DNA of 64,000 bases from Clostridium sp. 'deep sea' (lineage in GTDB: Bacteria; Bacillota; UBA994; PWPR01), in NCBI RefSeq assembly GCF_014931565.1, contig NZ_CP063353.1, positions 310,001 through 374,000 of the forward strand, read 5' to 3'. The notes under the pieces were generated by a model. That model was not told the DNA's origin and did not search any database. It saw only the letters and a program-made list of their open reading frames with translations. The translations under genes and the position numbers were made by a program. Below are positions 36,516-44,955 of the stretch, piece after piece (positions within the stretch are counted from its first letter, which is position 1; each line of letters starts with the position of its first letter).

Positions 36516-36562
36516 TATCTATTTCTCCTCAATATTTCGACTATCGAGATATATTTTATCGT

Positions 36563-36842
36563 ATTTTATTTGCTTACGCAAATGGTGTGGGCTTTCCTGC
36601 ACGGAATTGCGGGGTGGGTATTTCTTAAGAAATACGGGGTTGACTCGCTTAAAGCTCGTGGGGTAGATTTGCTTTGCAAATGGTATGTACGCATTTTGTT
36701 TTGCTCATGTGGCGTGATGTTTACCAGCTAACTAATCCGCGAACGAAAGTGAGCCCAAACCGTGCAGAGCGTCAGCTCAAACCCACTCCGTAGTTGATTT
36801 ATCAACTACCCAAACCATAATGCCAAAGGCGAATCCTCTCCA
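36563..36842. repeat. Hairpin-rich intergenic repeat, copy C
   Basis: Third copy of the family. Palindromes: ATTTGC/GCAAAT (36568-36583), GTATTTCTTAAGAAATAC (36618-36635), ATTTGCTTTGCAAAT (36667-36681) and GTAGTTGATTTATCAACTAC (36790-36809), with GGGGTGGG and CCCACTCC boxes beside them. The right end CTACCCAAACCATAATGCC and AAAGGCGAATCC matches copy A closely. It lies between the MATE gene start and the yedF end. Confidence 0.75.
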
Positions 36843-36846
36843 ATAT

Positions 36847-36875
36847 AAAAAAGACGCCACAAAGGCGTCAATTTT
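36847..36875 (-). terminator. Terminator of yedF
   Basis: GACGCC and GGCGTC stem with a 5-nt loop, flanked by A and T runs; just past the yedF stop on the minus strand. Confidence 0.9.
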
Positions 36876-36882
36876 TATATTC

Positions 36883-37479
36883 TTATATTCTAATTATTTT
36901 TCCCGCTTCATTTAATACCTCTGTAGCGGTGTACATATTAGTTATTTCACCAACTGCTAGGTTTTCTTTTTGGTGATAAAAATCTAAGCAAGTTCCACAG
37001 CTTAGTATCTCAACACCTTTTTTATCAAGTTCTTGTAGAGATTCAATTACAGCAGATTCTTTTAAGGCTAAGTTAATACCTCTATTCATTAACACAATAG
37101 CTTTAGGAGCAGTTTCAAGCTGGGTGAGTGAATAGAAAAAAGCCTTCATTAATACTTTTCCAAGCTTGTCATCACCAACTCCAAATACATCACTCATGCA
37201 GAATACTACCGTTCCATTATCTACAGTTTTAGGATTTGCAATAACTTGCTGTAGAGGTGCAGATGCCTTACCTTTAGTTATGGAAATGTGAAACTCTCCG
37301 TTTTTATTTTCAACTTTGGCACTACATTGTAGCTTTTTAGTAAGCTTTAATACGTTATTCTTAGCAACTTCACTGTCAACAACTACTATTATAGAGCCAT
37401 TACTTAACTCATCAATTGCTTTTTTAGTTTTTATAACAGGTTGAGGACAATTTAGTCCACGACAATCTATACTATTCAT
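36883..37479 (-). CDS. yedF: Sulfurtransferase-like selenium metabolism protein YedF
   Basis: A 198-residue two-domain protein. The N-terminal TusA-like domain (1-70) contains the CPxP motif in DCRGLNCPQPVIKTKKAI. The C-terminal DsrE-like domain ends with GVEILSCGTCLDFY and the strongly conserved LAVGEITNMYT. This form occurs mainly in genomes that use selenium, so it hints at selenocysteine or selenouridine use in this organism. AGAGGTATTTT-type site before the ATG. Stands alone next to a hairpin repeat. Confidence 0.92.
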   Translation of the reverse strand: MNSIDCRGLNCPQPVIKTKKAIDELSNGSIIVVVDSEVAKNNVLKLTKKLQCSAKVENKNGEFHISITKGKASAPLQQVIANPKTVDNGTVVFCMSDVFGVGDDKLGKVLMKAFFYSLTQLETAPKAIVLMNRGINLALKESAVIESLQELDKKGVEILSCGTCLDFYHQKENLAVGEITNMYTATEVLNEAGKIIRI

Positions 37480-37722
37480 TAAAATACCTCTTTTCAGGTT
37501 ATATTATTTTGTATCACAAACTATATATTATTATAAATTAAATTTATGTGTACTACAATATATATTTATACTGTTAATGCAAATAAAATAATTCTTAGTA
37601 TTATTACTTTATTTAAATATATTATTAAACGGCTTAATTACCTTTAGCTCTTTATTGCTTAATAATTGTTCCATAATCACATTAGTGATAGAATAACATT
37701 AAAAAATTAAGGGTGCGATATT

Positions 37723-39294
37723 ATGCTTCGAGTTAGCAATATTCGGGTTTCATACGAGCATAGGGGGCAAGTAAAACAGGCTCTGTGTAAAAAGCTCAAA
37801 ATAAATCAAAATCAAATTATTCATTTATCAATCTATAAAGAGTCACTTGATGCTCGAAAAAATAAAGAGTCATTTGTATATTCAGTAGATGTAAAACTAA
37901 AAAATGAAAAGAGTATTTTAAAAAAGAAATTTGCTGATGTAGCAGAATCAAAACTTAATAATTATTCAATTAATAAAATTACTAAACCCCTAAAAAATAG
38001 ACCACTTGTTATAGGAAGTGGTCCATGTGGTTTATTTGCAACGCTCATATTGGCAAAAGCAGGATTGAAACCTATTATGCTAGAACGAGGTGCTGATGTA
38101 GAGAGTCGTAGTAAACAAGTAAAAGAGTTTTGGCAGAGTGGTAAACTTAATCCTTTAACTAATGTTCAATTTGGAGAGGGTGGAGCTGGCACTTTTTCTG
38201 ATGGAAAACTAACAACTAATATTAAAGATAATAGGTGTAGATACGTGCTTGAGACTTTTGTGCAGTTTGGGGCTCCTCAGAGCATTATGTATAGCTATAG
38301 ACCTCATATTGGTACAGATTTATTACGACAAGTTGTTAAAAATATCAGAAATCACATTATAAACTTGGGTGGAGAAGTACGCTTTAACACTTTGGTGTCG
38401 AATATTATTATTCAAGAAAAGAAAGTTTTAGCAGTTAAAGTTAATGACCAATTAATTAAAAGTGACAATATTATATTAGCAATAGGGCATAGTGCCAGAG
38501 ACACCTATGAAATGCTATATAATAATAATATTTATATGGAGCAAAAACCTTTTTCAATAGGGGTTCGTATTGAGCATAAACAAAGTGATATTAATAAATC
38601 ACAGTATGGTAAATATGAAGGTCATAAAAATTTAGAAGCCGCAGACTATAAACTAAAATACCACGATAAAAATGGCAGGTCAGCCTATAGTTTTTGTATG
38701 TGTCCTGGTGGAGTTGTTGTTGCTTCTTCATCCCAAAAAGAAGAGGTTGTCACAAATGGTATGAGTTATTATGCACGAGACAAAGAAAATGCAAATAGTG
38801 CTTTATTAGTGGGGGTAACAACAGCTGATTTTGCTAACAATCACGCCTTAGCGGGAGTAGAGTATCAAAAAAAATATGAGAAGTTGGCATTTAAAATAGG
38901 CGGTAGTAATTATTTTGCTCCTGCTCAACTAGTAGTAGACTTTTTAGCAGACAGACCCTCTACAGAATTAAAGTCCATAACTCCAAGTTATAGACCAGGT
39001 GTTAAATTAACGAGTTTAAAAGATTGTTTGCCAAGTTATGTAATCGAAACCTTAAAAAATGCAATTGTAGCTTGGAACAATAAAATAAAGGGATTTAATA
39101 ATCCCGATGCGGTTTTAACAGGGGTAGAAACCAGAAGCTCAGCACCAGTAAGAATAGTTAGAGACTCTAACTTTCAAAGCAATGTAAAAGGGCTTTACCC
39201 TGCCGGTGAAGGAGCTGGTTATGCAGGTGGAATTATCTCCGCTGCGGTAGATGGCATAAGAGTAGCTGAAGCAATCATAAATAACCTGCAATAA
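37723..39294 (+). CDS. FAD-dependent dehydrogenase (COG2509-like)
   Basis: A 523-residue flavoprotein. The N-terminal ~95 residues form a small domain typical of this family (IRVSYEHRGQVKQALCKKLKI). An FAD Rossmann motif follows (VIGSGPCGLFATLILAKAG) with the strand-end Glu in LERGADVE. Then come GTFSDGKLTT and the C-terminal FAD motif GLYPAGEGAGYAGGIISAAVDGIRVAEAI. Proteins of this type are widespread in anaerobes with no agreed substrate. A weak GGGTG site precedes the ATG. Confidence 0.88.
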   Translation: MLRVSNIRVSYEHRGQVKQALCKKLKINQNQIIHLSIYKESLDARKNKESFVYSVDVKLKNEKSILKKKFADVAESKLNNYSINKITKPLKNRPLVIGSGPCGLFATLILAKAGLKPIMLERGADVESRSKQVKEFWQSGKLNPLTNVQFGEGGAGTFSDGKLTTNIKDNRCRYVLETFVQFGAPQSIMYSYRPHIGTDLLRQVVKNIRNHIINLGGEVRFNTLVSNIIIQEKKVLAVKVNDQLIKSDNIILAIGHSARDTYEMLYNNNIYMEQKPFSIGVRIEHKQSDINKSQYGKYEGHKNLEAADYKLKYHDKNGRSAYSFCMCPGGVVVASSSQKEEVVTNGMSYYARDKENANSALLVGVTTADFANNHALAGVEYQKKYEKLAFKIGGSNYFAPAQLVVDFLADRPSTELKSITPSYRPGVKLTSLKDCLPSYVIETLKNAIVAWNNKIKGFNNPDAVLTGVETRSSAPVRIVRDSNFQSNVKGLYPAGEGAGYAGGIISAAVDGIRVAEAIINNLQ

Positions 39295-39391
39295 CAAATT
39301 TCATAAGTCAATAAAGTTATATTTAATTTCAATTAAAGGGAACAACTGGAACTATTACTGGTCTAATAATTAGTAAAAGGAGGGTTTTCTC

Positions 39392-40336
39392 TTGAAATTT
39401 TTAAAATAGAAAAAATTAATTATTTTATTGTTAATTACCATATTGTTTTTAGCTGGCTGTATGAAAAATGAAAGTACTACAGAATGTAATGATGTACCAT
39501 TTGAATTAAAACAGCCAGTGCAGTTTGATTTTTCAGTGACTGATGAATCAGGATACCCCGTAAATATTAAAGGTGGCTCTACGGTATTATCTAATGGTGC
39601 TAAAGTGAATTATACGAGCAATGATCAAAAAGAAATTGCTAAAAAGATAATTAAAACAGGTTCACTTAGCCTTGATGTATTTGACTTAGATAAAGTAACT
39701 CAAGATATTAAAGACTTAATAGTTAGTAGAGCAGGTTACATACAATCCTCTAAAAGACATGAGTATGAAAAATATAATAGATTAAATATGATAATACGTG
39801 TTCCAGTAAATAATTTTGATTCACTATACGAGCAACTTTTAGGATTAGGTGAGGTGACTTTAGATCAAACACAATCTCAGGATGTAACTGAAGATTATTA
39901 CGATCAAGAGATTAGACTTAAGAGTTTAAACGCCAAAAAAGACTCATTAACTAAGCTCTTTGAAAAAGCTAAAAATGTATCAGAAATATTACAGATAGAA
40001 AACGAGTTAAATAGGGTTATTTATGAAATTGAAAAGGTTAAGGGAAGGCTCCAGTATTTAGATAGAAATGTAGCAATGAGTTCTATTTCAATTAGTGTAT
40101 TTGAACGAAATCCTACAGCTACTATTGAAAAAAATAGTATTGAACGATTAAAGTTTGCCTTAAAAGATGGTTGGAGTGCAATGCTTAACTTTAGCATTAA
40201 AGGTATAGCTGCTTTAATCTGGATAATTCCATTTTCTCCACTAATAATTATTGCAATATTTATTTGTGTTAAACTATGGCGTATTATTAAAAAAAGATAT
40301 CGATTAAAAAAATCAAAAAATGACAAGGTAATATAA
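39392..40336 (+). pseudogene. DUF4349 lipoprotein with an in-frame TAG in its signal peptide
   Basis: Reading from the TTG at 39392, placed after AAAGGAGGG, gives LKFLK*KKLIILLLITILFLAGC: a classical lipoprotein signal with lipobox LAGC, interrupted by TAG at 39407-39409. One base change (AAG to TAG) would explain it. The remaining frame is intact and encodes a DUF4349 domain (IIKTGSLSLDVFDLDKV...IIRVPVNNFDSLYEQL), a coiled-coil region (about 160-215) and a C-terminal membrane helix followed by a Lys/Arg tail. The first usable start after the stop (TTG 39428) has no ribosome binding site and would lose the positive n-region. Confidence 0.85.
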
Positions 40337-40349
40337 ATAGTAAATCCAC

Positions 40350-40379
40350 AAAATGAGCTTTTATAAAGCTCATTTTTTG
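40350..40379 (+). terminator. Terminator
   Basis: AAAATGAGCTTT and AAAGCTCATTTT stem with a TAT loop followed by a T run. Confidence 0.9.
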
Positions 40380-40842
40380 TTATAACAAAGCAATAAATTA
40401 TTGTAAAAATAAAATTAACTTAAACTAGTAGAAAATAACAACGATAATTAATGGATATAAGCACTAAATAAATCCAAATAAAAAGTTTAAAAGAAAATAT
40501 TTACAAATAGTTTACATTCTGAAATTAGTGTGATATACTCCAAATAAGTGAAAATTAATTACATATTGCTTATATTTTATATCGTCTTTAAAAAACAAGT
40601 TTCTTTTAAACTATGCTGATTATCAATCAATAGCCTTTATTAAAATTGTGTTATTTTTGCAAAAGTTTTAATTTTTTATACCACATTTTTAGTTTTTAAA
40701 AGCTACAATGTGAACATGTTCGTGAGAATAAAAATAGTAAGTAAAACATCTAGATGGATTTCAATTTAGTTTATGAACCTACTTAAACCCTAATTGTATA
40801 AGGTCAGTCATTTTTTAATATGTTATAAATCTAAAAGAGTGT
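40380..40842. other. AT-rich region upstream of the RiPP locus
   Basis: About 460 nt without a credible gene. It contains the perfect palindrome GAACATGTTC (40712-40721), a possible operator, and a weak promoter candidate TTGTAT (40794-40799) with TAATAT (40816-40821) 16 nt away, close to the first gene of the modified-peptide locus. Confidence 0.4.
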
Positions 40843-41532
40843 ATGCTAATGAAAAATAAAAAATATATTTTCTTTGATTTAGGTGGTACATTAATAAACC
40901 TAAATAAGTCTCATTCAGAAATTTTGGATATGTATTTATCTGAGCAAAATATTTATCTATCTGAAGAGTCTATTATTAAGAGCATTAATGCAGCTAATAC
41001 AGGTGTATATGATGAAGTAAAAACTAAAAGTACATTTGCACTGTATCTTTCTCAAGCAGTTAATTTCATAAAACAAAGTCAAATAAATAGTAATAATCTC
41101 ACTAAGGTAATAGAGGTTTTGAGTAAAACGAATAGCTATATTAGAGATGATTGTAATTGGGAACTTGAACCGTACGCTATTGAGTTACTTAATTATCTAA
41201 ACGAAAAATATAACTTAGCTATTATCTCTAACTGGGATTTTTCCTTTCACAATATGATCAAACGATTTAAGTTTAATGATTACATGCAGTTTTGTATCTG
41301 CTCAGATGATATAGGCTATAGCAAACCAGACTCTCGAATTTTTGAGGTGGCTTTAGCAAGAGCTGGATTAAGCAAAAATCATGATTCAGTTTATGTTGGA
41401 GATAATTATGAATTAGATGTTCTTGCTTCAAAAGAATGTGGTTTTAAGCCCTATTTGTATAGTAAGCAAAAACACAATAAGTATGACTGTAAGGTAATAA
41501 ACAACTTAGCTGAGCTAATGCAATTGATATAG
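40843..41532 (+). CDS. HAD superfamily hydrolase
   Basis: A 229-residue phosphatase-like protein. Motif I FFDLGGTL (with Gly in place of the second Asp, as in several HAD-IA members), motif II LAIISNWDFS, motif III Lys in SKPDSRIF, and motif IV VYVGDNYELDVLASKECG. The first gene of the peptide-modification locus; the radical SAM gene starts 11 nt after it, so it is co-transcribed. It may act on a phosphorylated small molecule or peptide intermediate, or be a housekeeping phosphatase carried along; which one is unclear. Confidence 0.88.
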   Translation: MLMKNKKYIFFDLGGTLINLNKSHSEILDMYLSEQNIYLSEESIIKSINAANTGVYDEVKTKSTFALYLSQAVNFIKQSQINSNNLTKVIEVLSKTNSYIRDDCNWELEPYAIELLNYLNEKYNLAIISNWDFSFHNMIKRFKFNDYMQFCICSDDIGYSKPDSRIFEVALARAGLSKNHDSVYVGDNYELDVLASKECGFKPYLYSKQKHNKYDCKVINNLAELMQLI

Positions 41533-41542
41533 GAGGCTTGAA

Positions 41543-42718
41543 ATGAACGGTCAAGAAAAATTAATGGAGATAAAAGAGAATATTCTAAAAAACAAATTAG
41601 CCAAAAAGACTACAGCAAATCTCCTTACCTCTTTAGTATTTAAGTTAAATAAAATGTGTAATCTTAACTGCTCTTATTGTTATGTAGATTGTGAGACCGG
41701 TGGACCTCAAATAAAATTAGAAGTATTTAAAAAGATATTATCTAGTATAGATTTAAATAAGTATTCGGGAGATAGAAAGCTTGTATTAATTCTGCACGGC
41801 GGAGAACCCCTTATAAGCTATCAATTAATAAAAGACATAGTTCAATATATACAAAAAAATGGTTTAGATGATCATATATCAATAAATCTACAATCAAACG
41901 GGGTACTAATAAATGAAGAGATGATAGCTTTTTTTAAGAAACACAATATTGGCTTTGGAATAAGCATTGATGGTTATAATGATCAAACCAATGTTGGTCG
42001 GGTGTTTTATGATGGTACAAATAGTTTTACTGCAGTAGACAAAGCTATTGACTTGTGTATAAAAAATGATTTTAAGCCTGGTATAGCTACTGTAATATCA
42101 CATAGCAATGTAGATTATATGCTTGAGTTTTGCGAGTATTTAAAAAATAAAGGTATAAATTCTGTTGTCTTTAATGTACTAGTACCTCATGGAAGAGCAA
42201 GTAGTTTAGAATTCCCTGTTGAGAAATATATTGAAGCTAGTAAAAAAGTATACGATTGGATGAATGAGCAAAGCATACAAGGATTTAAAATAACTGAAAG
42301 AAACCTAGATCATTTACATAGAAAAATATTTAATGGTGGCTCTAATTATATGTGTTTAAACGCCCCGTGTGGAGCTGGTATTAATACTTTGGGCTTTGAT
42401 TTAGATGGCTCCATATATATTTGTGATCAGTTTGTTGGAGATGAAAATTTTATAATTGGACATATAGATAAAAATCTTAAACAGGTTATAAATGAGCCTC
42501 TTTCCATTAAGCTTATTAAGCAGTTTCAAAATCGAGACTTTAGTCATATAGAAAGCTGTGTGAAGTGTAGTTATCGCTACATATGTCCATTAGGTTGTCC
42601 AGCACAGGTTGTTTATAGAGATAAATCTCTTAGTGCTACTCCTCCACTATGTGAGTATTATAAAGCTATGATAACTTACATGATTAGTAAAAAAGGTGTT
42701 AAGGCCTGTAGTGATTAA
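41543..42718 (+). CDS. Radical SAM/SPASM peptide maturase
   Basis: A 391-residue radical SAM protein. The [4Fe-4S] motif is C39-x3-C43-x2-C46 in MCNLNCSYCYVDC; HGGEPL and SINLQSNGVLI are the usual barrel signatures. The C-terminal SPASM domain has CGAGINTLGFDLDGSIYICDQF and, near the end, CVKCSYRYICPLGC and a last CEYY, enough Cys for two auxiliary clusters. SPASM enzymes commonly cross-link or epimerise peptide side chains. AGGAGG precedes the ATG. The gene is followed by a 32-residue peptide, a PqqD-like protein and more peptides, making it the likely modifying enzyme of this locus. Confidence 0.93.
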   Translation: MNGQEKLMEIKENILKNKLAKKTTANLLTSLVFKLNKMCNLNCSYCYVDCETGGPQIKLEVFKKILSSIDLNKYSGDRKLVLILHGGEPLISYQLIKDIVQYIQKNGLDDHISINLQSNGVLINEEMIAFFKKHNIGFGISIDGYNDQTNVGRVFYDGTNSFTAVDKAIDLCIKNDFKPGIATVISHSNVDYMLEFCEYLKNKGINSVVFNVLVPHGRASSLEFPVEKYIEASKKVYDWMNEQSIQGFKITERNLDHLHRKIFNGGSNYMCLNAPCGAGINTLGFDLDGSIYICDQFVGDENFIIGHIDKNLKQVINEPLSIKLIKQFQNRDFSHIESCVKCSYRYICPLGCPAQVVYRDKSLSATPPLCEYYKAMITYMISKKGVKACSD

Positions 42719-42827
42719 ACAAAACACTAAAAATTTTAAATAAACTATGTAAATATATAGATTATATACAATAAATTGCTTATCTTAATTATTAGATAAA
42801 AACTTTTCTATGAGAGGGGGTGTAACA

Positions 42828-42926
42828 ATGTATACAACACCTAGTATTTTAACTACTTACTCAGCTAAGTCAGAGCATGCTGTTAAACCAATTGATGATT
42901 GGGGTTTATGGAGTAAGAGTAGCTAA
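42828..42926 (+). CDS. RiPP precursor peptide 1 (DWGLWSKSS family)
   Basis: A 32-residue peptide: MYTTPSILTTYS, a middle with AKSEHAVKP, then IDDWGLWSKSS at the C-terminus. GAGAGGGGG lies 8 nt before the ATG. It shares the N-terminal YTxPSILxTY and the DWGLWSKSS block with the three peptides at 45085-45946, which marks both parts as functional: probable leader-binding motif and core. It lies directly after the radical SAM gene and is followed by a hairpin. Unlike the others it ends right after KSS, so the proline-rich tail is dispensable. Confidence 0.82.
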   Translation: MYTTPSILTTYSAKSEHAVKPIDDWGLWSKSS

Positions 42927-42955
42927 ATCTTTTTGTAACAAAACTTTGTAATCAG

Positions 42956-42990
42956 TTGGGGCATAAGACACTATTCTTATGCCCCAAACA
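42956..42990 (+). terminator. Hairpin between precursor 1 and the PqqD-like gene
   Basis: TTGGGGCATAAG and CTTATGCCCCAA form a perfect 12-bp stem with an 8-nt loop. The T run after it is short, so it is probably a partial terminator that keeps precursor mRNA more abundant than the downstream enzymes. Confidence 0.75.
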
Positions 42991-43014
42991 AAACTTTTTA
43001 TAAGGAGTTATATT

Positions 43015-43290
43015 ATGATATTAACTAAAAATGAAAATATTTATGAAACAATGTTAGATGAAAACAAATATATTGTTTATGATGAAAATAAAGGACTTGT
43101 TCATGAAATAAATAATGTTGCATATTACGTTTTGGGTTTATGTAATGGGACTATGACCTGTGAAGATATAGTTGATGAAGTTATTAAAGAGTATGCTGGA
43201 GTAAAGCGTGAGGTTGTTGAGCCTGATATTAAACTAGTTATATCTCAGTTTAAACAGCTTGGAATACTAAATGAAGCAGCAGCTAAATAA
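43015..43290 (+). CDS. PqqD-like RiPP recognition protein
   Basis: A 91-residue PqqD-family protein (wHTH-like RiPP recognition element). Typical features are VYDENKGLVHEINNVAYYVLGLCNG (the DxxxGxxxxLN-type strand pair and helix), then TCEDIVDEVIKEY and a C-terminal helix (VEPDIKLVISQFKQLGIL). Such proteins bind the leader of a precursor peptide and present it to the modifying enzyme. The ATG at 43015 follows AAGGAG; the frame open from 42979 runs through the hairpin and is not used. It overlaps the next gene by 20 nt. Confidence 0.9.
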   Translation: MILTKNENIYETMLDENKYIVYDENKGLVHEINNVAYYVLGLCNGTMTCEDIVDEVIKEYAGVKREVVEPDIKLVISQFKQLGILNEAAAK

Positions 43291-44023
43291 TCCAATTAGC
43301 TATTCAATCATAGGCCTAGAGAGCTTATGGAAAACAAGCTTTGTTAATAAAGTAATATCGGCAACTAAACTACTAAAAAATTTTAAGATTAATAATATTG
43401 AATTAGTATTATGCTCGGGTATTAGTGAAAAACAGTTACAAGCTATAACTGCAAACTTAGCATATATAAATACTAAAATATATTCCATACATTTACCTAA
43501 AGATATGGGGCTAAATACATCTTTAATTACCGATTTTAGTTCATTTATAAAATTTGCAGAGCAAAACAGTTGTAATTTACTTGTTATACATGTTAATGAT
43601 AGCAAAATTGATTTAAACAAAGCGCATAAATTATATAAAAGCCTATTTAAAATTTGCCCAAAGCTTAAGCTGTTAATAGAAAATACTGCTAATATAACAA
43701 ATTTATTTGAGTCAGCTAAAGCCTTAAAGCAACATAACAATTTTGGCTTAACCTTAGATTTAGAACACTTATACCTTAGAAAAGAAGATATATTACTGTA
43801 CCAGACATTTTGTAATTATATTTATAATATTCACTTTAGAGATTATAGCCCTTTAAAAAGGTATGTTATGCCAGGTAAAGGTATTATTGACTTTAAGAAA
43901 ATCCACTCATTTATTAATGAGTATTACCAAGGAGTTATAACTATAGAATCAAAATTTAGTTCTATTAAAGACCTCATTATATGTAATAACTTCATGAATA
44001 ATTTTCTGGGAGGTCTTAATTAA
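43271..44023 (+). CDS. TIM-barrel protein, xylose isomerase/AP endonuclease 2 superfamily
   Basis: A 250-residue barrel with the superfamily's metal-site strands: IYSIHLP and LLVIHVN, the Glu in LLIENTAN, the Asp/His in TLDLEHLY, NIHFRDYSP, PGKGIIDF, and the final Glu in GVITIES. It could be a sugar-phosphate isomerase or epimerase, or act on the peptide. It begins inside the PqqD-like gene, so expression is coupled to peptide modification. It is not of the DUF692/MNIO sequence type that is common in RiPP loci, though the fold is shared. Confidence 0.82.
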   Translation: MKQQLNNPISYSIIGLESLWKTSFVNKVISATKLLKNFKINNIELVLCSGISEKQLQAITANLAYINTKIYSIHLPKDMGLNTSLITDFSSFIKFAEQNSCNLLVIHVNDSKIDLNKAHKLYKSLFKICPKLKLLIENTANITNLFESAKALKQHNNFGLTLDLEHLYLRKEDILLYQTFCNYIYNIHFRDYSPLKRYVMPGKGIIDFKKIHSFINEYYQGVITIESKFSSIKDLIICNNFMNNFLGGLN

Positions 44024-44038
44024 TGAAAGGTATTAGTA

Positions 44039-44854
44039 ATGAAAACACATACGTTAGTTTTTAATGAGATACAAGATAACACAGAATTTAGTTTTGGTAT
44101 TGAGTATACTTTATTTGCAAAGAGCTTTGGCTGCTTTTTAGCATTTAAAGAAGATCCATTATTTGAAAACATTTTTGCAAAATATGAAGATTTTTATTTA
44201 TTTAAAACAGGGGATATTGATATTAACAAATACAAGTCTCAAATAAAGTTTAATCACAAAAAAATAACTAAAAACACAAAAATTATATCAAAACAAGCAA
44301 ACTACAATCAACTAAATAGTAATATGGAGCTTTATAAAGAAGATTTTGTATTCTATACTGGAGCTGGTCTTTCAAAGGCGGCTGGAATTATGGATTCTTT
44401 TGAGCTAAAAGATAGTTTGTGTTTATATAATTTAAGCCAATTAAAAGAAGCCATAGTTAAAAACCCTCAAAGATTAAAAAAAGCATATGTTAGCTTTGTT
44501 AACTCTTTGTATTTTACTAATCCAACAGTAGGGCACAAAATAATTAAAACTTTACAAGATAAATACGATTTTTTGTTGTTAACGGAGAATATTGATTTGC
44601 TTCACCAAAAGACAGCAGCTAAGGTATATGCATATGATAAAATTAAGTATAAGCTACTAGAAGGAAAGAAAATAATGTTAACATTAGGGTTAGATGGAGA
44701 TCATCAAGGCGCTATAAAATATGTACAGGATAATAACTGTTTAGTTATAGCGGTAAATGTTGATAAACCTAACTATCTAAAAAGAAGAGATGTTTGGATT
44801 AAAGAAGATGCGCATACGTTTTTAAAAACATTATATGAGCATAGTGTTAGTTAA
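44039..44854 (+). CDS. Sirtuin-like NAD-binding protein lacking the zinc module
   Basis: A 271-residue protein. Residues 1-100 match nothing I know. Residues 102-271 follow the Sir2 Rossmann fold: FYTGAGLSKAAGI (108-116, sirtuin GAGxSxxSGI), NPTVGHKIIKTL, LLLTENIDLLHQK (182-191, TQNIDxLHxxAG), LTLGLDGDHQGAIKY (the GTSLxVxP region) and a final VNVDKPN. The section between TENID and GLDGD is only ~25 residues, so the Cys4 zinc ribbon and the usual catalytic HG of deacylases are missing. It may bind NAD or ADP-ribose without deacylase activity. AAAGG lies upstream; it starts 15 nt after the barrel gene. Confidence 0.8.
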   Translation: MKTHTLVFNEIQDNTEFSFGIEYTLFAKSFGCFLAFKEDPLFENIFAKYEDFYLFKTGDIDINKYKSQIKFNHKKITKNTKIISKQANYNQLNSNMELYKEDFVFYTGAGLSKAAGIMDSFELKDSLCLYNLSQLKEAIVKNPQRLKKAYVSFVNSLYFTNPTVGHKIIKTLQDKYDFLLLTENIDLLHQKTAAKVYAYDKIKYKLLEGKKIMLTLGLDGDHQGAIKYVQDNNCLVIAVNVDKPNYLKRRDVWIKEDAHTFLKTLYEHSVS

Positions 44855-44955
44855 CAGAAAGTTATATGAAAGTAAGTCTTTTTATTAATAGGTTTACTTA
44901 ATTTTTTGACCTAATATATACATAATATAGAAATACATCTAATATAATGCATAGT

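Noticed and set aside
42979-43014. Upstream ATG for the PqqD-like protein
   Set aside because: It lies within the right arm of the hairpin after precursor 1; AAGGAG is placed for the ATG at 43015.
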